This document shows, in pieces, positions 59,410 through 64,000 of a stretch of 64,000 nucleotides of DNA; the first letter of the stretch is position 1; every line of letters starts with the position of its first letter. This stretch comes from Rhea pennata (Eukaryota > Chordata > Aves > Rheiformes > Rheidae), in assembly GCF_028389875.1 (NCBI RefSeq), contig NC_084663.1, positions 171,470,301-171,534,300 of the forward strand. Direction: 5' to 3'. Both the position numbers and the translations under genes were made by a program. The notes under the pieces are model-generated. The model had not been told where the DNA came from. It worked only from the letters and a program-made list of their open reading frames with translations, and did no database searches.

Positions 59410-61144
59410 CTGTAGGAGAGGAAAATAAGCGTTACAGAAACAAGTTAACGGAAATATTCAGAAATTCATGATTCAAAATATCTTCCATCCAGCAAAAGTT
59501 TTATCTACAACATCCTATCTATACAAAGATACCCACTGAATAAACTGTATTTATATATGTTATTTCAATCAATCATATTTCCTTTTTCTGACCTATTTCC
59601 TGCTACTATTCCAAACCTTCCAAACTTCAGAGCACCACAACACCTGATATTTTCTTTTATACATGTGGAAAAAGAGTAGGTTATGCTACCTACAACTGAA
59701 GTTGACAAAGCATTCCCGAGTGCAACAGGTATTTCAGCACTTTCTACAATTTTATCCTTATTCAGCAACTTAGCTCAGATTTTTTCATGCCTCTTCCCAA
59801 AGGAATCCACCTAACCTCAGAGTGCGGCACTTTTTTTTTCAGCAGCTCCTGAGCTAGCAAAATTGGATTAAGCCAAAAGATACAAGCAGAACATGAAGGC
59901 CAGTACATTTAAAGATCTGGAGAGTTATTTTTATTTAAAATATGTTTGGAGTATTCTGGTTATGGGCCACTTCACCACTGAAATCAAGAAGACATCTCTA
60001 ACTCAGCTCATCTCTCTGGTTGCTCCTTACAGGCAATGTACCTGCCTCTTCAAAGCAGAGCTCTAGGGCTTCTTCTGTTTTCCCCATGCTCCTAGCAACA
60101 CATCCCAGCCTAGGCCCATTCTCCATTTTCGCAGTCCCTGTTAAATTGTATACAACCACTTTGACTCAGACCAGTCTAGCACCTCACCTCTGTAGCGCAG
60201 CCAAGTTCTGTAATTTCTTTTTGTGTGGTATGTTAGAAGACACGATCATATGACCGTTGTAATTATGTGCTCTAAGCCATGATCTCCATTTTGTTGCAAG
60301 TTACTGTCCTCCCAGCAGAGACACAGTAACTGTGCTGGGAAGCTGCTGAGGAATGGTTAGGTAAGACTGCTGCAACCCAAGAGATGAGCAGCAGTTGCCT
60401 TGCAATTCAGAGTATGGTAACTAGTGGTCCGCATCTGTCACTAATACCTCCCTGCATGCAACAAAGTCTCTCACTCACATCAAGTCTGAATTTACTGCAA
60501 TTTTCCATTTGTCGAGAGCAGTGAAGAGAACTGCATGCTACATATCTCACCCCCAAACAAGGTGAAGGTCGGATTCTCCCTTCATTAGAGAGAATGTTAA
60601 TGCATCTCATAGTCATACTTTAGGGTAAGGCATGCTTGTAAGCGATTACTCAGAGCAACTAAAGCTCACACATTCACCTTCTAGGTTACCCCAGTGTAAC
60701 TTTTTCTTCACTTAAGAACTTTGGGGCTTCACAATAAACATAACAATCATTCTGTTTATTGACAGTTGTTGGATACTTATTTTTTAATTGCCCACACTTT
60801 GGTTTAATAAACTAGCAAGCCACAAAAATCTATATCAAGAACTGTACTTACTGTACACTATAGATGGGCTTGCAGCTGCCCCTTATCTTCTCTAACTCTG
60901 AGCAATTAGCTTCCTGGAGTATATTCTGCAACATATGTCACTGAACAGGATTTGTCTATCCTAATGAAATTGAGATGGACTTAATATAAACCTCTGGCCT
61001 TAACAACCAATAAATTAAACAAAAAAAAATGCACTTTAATGCATTGTGTCTCCAAGACAATACTGTTCTTCATGTTTTCAGTAAGTAAAAGAAACAAGAC
61101 TTATAATTCTTCCAAGTGATTGAGGACTGCAAAAAAAGAAAGTT

Positions 61145-61190
61145 GCCAAACTAGGAAAAAAAACCAAAACCAAAACCAAAAAACCCCACA
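61145..61190 (+). repeat. A-rich (CCAAAA)n tract
   Basis: Several tandem CCAAAA units ending in an ACCCC stretch. Confidence 0.75.
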
Positions 61191-62959
61191 CGCTTAAAGT
61201 AACATTCAAACCTAGTGGTTCCTCATTCAGGAACAGTTTAGCGGGCCATGTACTTATCTCCTGGAGTGACTTGCCACCTTACAAAAGTAGATCTGATAAA
61301 ATTTTTTTAAATTAAGACAAATACCAGGAAGTGCTAGGCTTCAGAACACAAGTGCAAGAGGCTGCATGCTGAAAATTGAAAAGAGCACACTCATAAGCAG
61401 TGCCTTGAATAGTACATCCTTTCAAGGTATTATTGGTCATGGAGCTCATCTAACACACTGCACATCATATGTTTAAGCAAGATTAAAAGAAACCAAAAAC
61501 CGTGGAATTGGATAACAAAACTATTCTAGAAAACTTTTGGAAGTTGTATCAAACCTTATTCTTCAGGGCTTAAGTCAGGCTCTTCCCACTATCCTTTTAT
61601 GGGAAGAAAGAGTATGCCACACCTTCCTCCTGCAAAATCTTTTTGCATGAAGAACTTAGTGCTGGACACTGTCTGGGACCTGTACTGTACTGAAGGAGCA
61701 GAGAGCTTCCATTGCACCCATGCTTTAGCATTTATATGTTTTACAGTATGATTTCAGATTTGACTGAGATATAGGGTATAAAAGGGCTCAGGTCATTGTA
61801 TTCATAACTATCCAGATTATCTCCCCATCTCTACTCAAGCAGACCCCAAGAGATAAGGGAGACTTAAATAAATAAATAAAAAAGGATCAAACTCTGCATG
61901 ACACTGTCAGAAGATGTCAAGCCAGTCAAAACCTCAGACTTGGGATATCCTTGCCTGATCTGCACAGTGTGGTCTCTGATACTGTTGACGAACAGCCCCA
62001 TTTGATCTTGCAAGGCCAAAGATGGTCCAATTGTTTCATATTTTAAAGCTCCCTCTTATTAGACAGCATACTTTTTGTGTCCTCTCTGAAGGAAGTGAGT
62101 TTAGCTGATGATGCTGTCCATATGTGCTTGTGTCTACTCATCCTCCTCCACAGTAACTTCCAGATTCCTTGTCAAATTCAGTCAATTCAACTCTCAGAGA
62201 CACTACCTTCCTAAAAGGTTTCACAGAAACAGAGAGTGAGAAAGAAGAGGGGGAGAGTAACAATGCCTCGACAACGTACCCGCAAAGCGTCATCTTTCTT
62301 AGGCATCAAATAATCTATGCACAGAGGAAGCATTACAAATTCCAAAGCTGCATGAAAATATTTAATGTGGTATTCATACAAAAGAAGCCAACTTTATTAG
62401 GCATTAAGGAGTTTAGTCATGAGATACAAACCCAGAGGAAAGTAGCTCCCTTTATTTCATTGCTTAAAGAACCATCTAGAATTTCTAACTGCACCAAATA
62501 GGTATAATCTAGAGACTCAGTCCAGCAAGTCACTAAAAGTGAAAGGGGCCTAACATAAAATACCACATCTGTCAGTTGCAATCTTGTGCTCCACTGAGCA
62601 GTGGAGCACTTAATCATACTAAATTAATAGAGTAAATGGTTTTGCTCACACAAAATGCAACAGTCCTCAAAGAGCTTTGTCCATAATTTATTCACTGTAT
62701 TACTGCCATAATGAATTGAATTTATTAGAGAGAGCTGTTTATTTTAGAGTTTCAATTTTCAGTATATACCAGGAAACAATTCTGGTGATCATCCATACAT
62801 TTAGAGATGTAAATTCTGGTTTAGTTTTATGACATATGACAGATAGACCTATTATTGTAGACATCTGCACAGTTTTATGACACAAAGTGGGCAAGATAAA
62901 AATGAATTTCTAAATATGCCTTATTTATTTGTTCTGTAATGCACACATTTTTACCTCTT

Positions 62960-62981
62960 AAAAAAAAAAAAAAAAAAAAAA
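62960..62981 (+). repeat. Poly-A tract
   Basis: About 22 A in a row. It is not clearly linked to a retrotransposon 3' end. Confidence 0.85.
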
Positions 62982-63239
62982 CTCAGCTGTCATATGCAAC
63001 TTCACAGTAGAAGGTTTTGTTTTGGTGAAGCACGTCAGAAGAGTTCATAATAATTCTATATAAGCTGTTTTGCTATTCTTATACTCAAGAGACTCAAGTA
63101 TTTTTATACAGCAACATCAATAGCAACATACAGCAACAGAAAATGACACTCATTTAACATCTCTTCAGCGTGGGCTGTTCAAAAGGCAGTGGCCTCATAT
63201 CACTTTCTATATTAAGAAGTGGATAGAGAATTTTTCTAT

Positions 63240-64000
63240 TTCAAACTATCATGTTTCAAAGAAAAAGGCTCAGATTGCAAAGAAGGAAGTCCAATATCTT
63301 GGTTTTAAAATGTCAAAAGGACAACGTGCACCCAGATCAGAAAGAAAAGAGGCTATATGCCAAATTGCAGTACCCTGCACAAAAGGAGAGCTGAGGGGAT
63401 TTCTGGGAATGGCAGGATTTTGCCGTATATGGATCCCTAATTTGGGGTTGATAACTAAACCTTTATATGCAGTCCTAAAGGGCCCAAGAGAATGGTTAGA
63501 GTGCACCCCAGAATGCCATGCTAATTTTGATGAAATAAAAAAGAAATTGATGGAAGCTCCAGCACTGGGACTCCCAGATATGGCTAAACCCTTTCAATTG
63601 TACATGCATGAGTGGCGTCAGCAGGTGGCCTCAGGAGTAATGACCCAAATGCTTGGGAATTGGGAAAGACCAGTGGCATATTTTTCTAAATAATTAGATG
63701 AACTAAGTAAAGGATGGCCGGCCTGCCTCCGGGCTATAGCAGCCACCGTCTTATTAATAGAAGAGGCCCGCAAATTGACTCTGGGACAGCCCTTAACATT
63801 TTTTGTACCACACGCAGTATCAGCAACTCTAAATTAAAAGGGGCATCACTGGATTTTCCTGAGCAGACTGGTAAAATGTCATGCTGTGCTATTGGAACAA
63901 GGAGATATTACCTTAAAGGTGGTATCGACCTTAAACCCTACTACTCTGCTACCTGGTGAAGAGCAAAATGAGTTACAAAATGACTGCTTGGCCACTATCA
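63240..64000 (+). pseudogene. Endogenous gammaretrovirus-like pol fragment (RT C-terminal part to RNase H)
   Basis: A continuous reading frame from about 63241 to the window end matches the gammaretroviral Pol region between the reverse-transcriptase thumb/connection and the start of RNase H. Hallmark short motifs are KKAQI, VQYLGF, LRGFLGMAGFCR, ALGLPDMAKPF and RPVAYFSK. It is broken by in-frame TAA codons at 63691-63693 and 63835-63837, so it cannot make Pol. The 5' part (protease, RT palm with YXDD) is missing, and the left edge is only approximate. The element continues past the window. It lies antisense to CLN5, probably inside a CLN5 intron. Confidence 0.9.

Larger units (their letters stand above)
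59410..63239. other. CLN5: Inferred last CLN5 intron; nothing recognised beyond A-rich tracts
   Basis: Going upstream on the minus strand from the CLN5 acceptor, I find no further CLN5 exon. The stretch is AT-rich with A/C tracts near 61.14-61.19 kb and a poly-A run at 62.96-62.98 kb. Confidence 0.55.

Noticed and set aside
62169-62501. 110-codon plus-strand frame upstream of the pol fragment
   Set aside because: It has no retroviral or other motif and is not in frame or continuous with the pol remnant. Probably chance.
63714-63959. 81-codon frame within the pol region
   Set aside because: It lies in a different frame from pol. The pol frame itself continues past the stop with recognisable motifs, so this is a shadow frame.

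Overview
The window is nuclear DNA from a vertebrate, most likely a bird. The evidence is long AT-rich introns, GT-AG splice junctions, polyadenylation signals, a CpG-island promoter, a CR1 LINE 3' end of the avian type (49.3 kb), and retroviral fragments. The gene order and orientation (MYCBP2 and FBXL3 head-to-tail on +, CLN5 on -) is the conserved amniote block known from human chromosome 13q22. The species cannot be fixed from the sequence alone. There is no operon, CRISPR array or other prokaryotic feature.

Layout. (1) 1-23.15 kb: the last 16 coding exons (first one cut by the window edge) and 3'UTR of MYCBP2, a giant RING-Cys-relay ubiquitin ligase. All exon phases join without a break, and the relay cysteines of the C-terminal catalytic module are present. 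(2) 23.15-34.4 kb: intergenic DNA with a GC-rich LTR-like stretch (23.7-24.3 kb) and a minus-strand retroviral remnant (29.6-31.9 kb) that shows an LTR, a polypurine tract and an Env transmembrane-like reading frame. (3) 34.4-35.35 kb: a CpG island with a YY1-type motif and a good splice donor, the inferred FBXL3 promoter and non-coding exon 1. (4) 39.1-55.1 kb: four FBXL3 coding exons giving a complete 433-residue F-box/LRR protein, with long introns holding a CR1 fragment and simple repeats, then a long 3'UTR. (5) 55.1-58.8 kb: a short tail-to-tail gap holding an old interspersed repeat. (6) 58.8-59.4 kb: the last coding exon of CLN5 on the minus strand; its earlier exons are not recognisable in the window and should lie to the right. 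(7) 63.2-64.0 kb: a gammaretrovirus-like pol fragment on +, broken by two in-frame stops and cut by the window edge.

Functionally, MYCBP2 and FBXL3 are both ubiquitin-ligase components but belong to different complexes: the MYCBP2-FBXO45 ligase in axons and synapses, and SCF-FBXL3 acting on cryptochromes in the circadian clock. CLN5 is a lysosomal enzyme. They are neighbours by conserved synteny and not a pathway. I found no convincing undescribed system. The points most worth checking are the minus-strand retroviral remnant, two unexplained coding-like islands inside FBXL3 introns, and a naturally occurring Val at the FBXL3 position altered in the mouse Overtime mutant.
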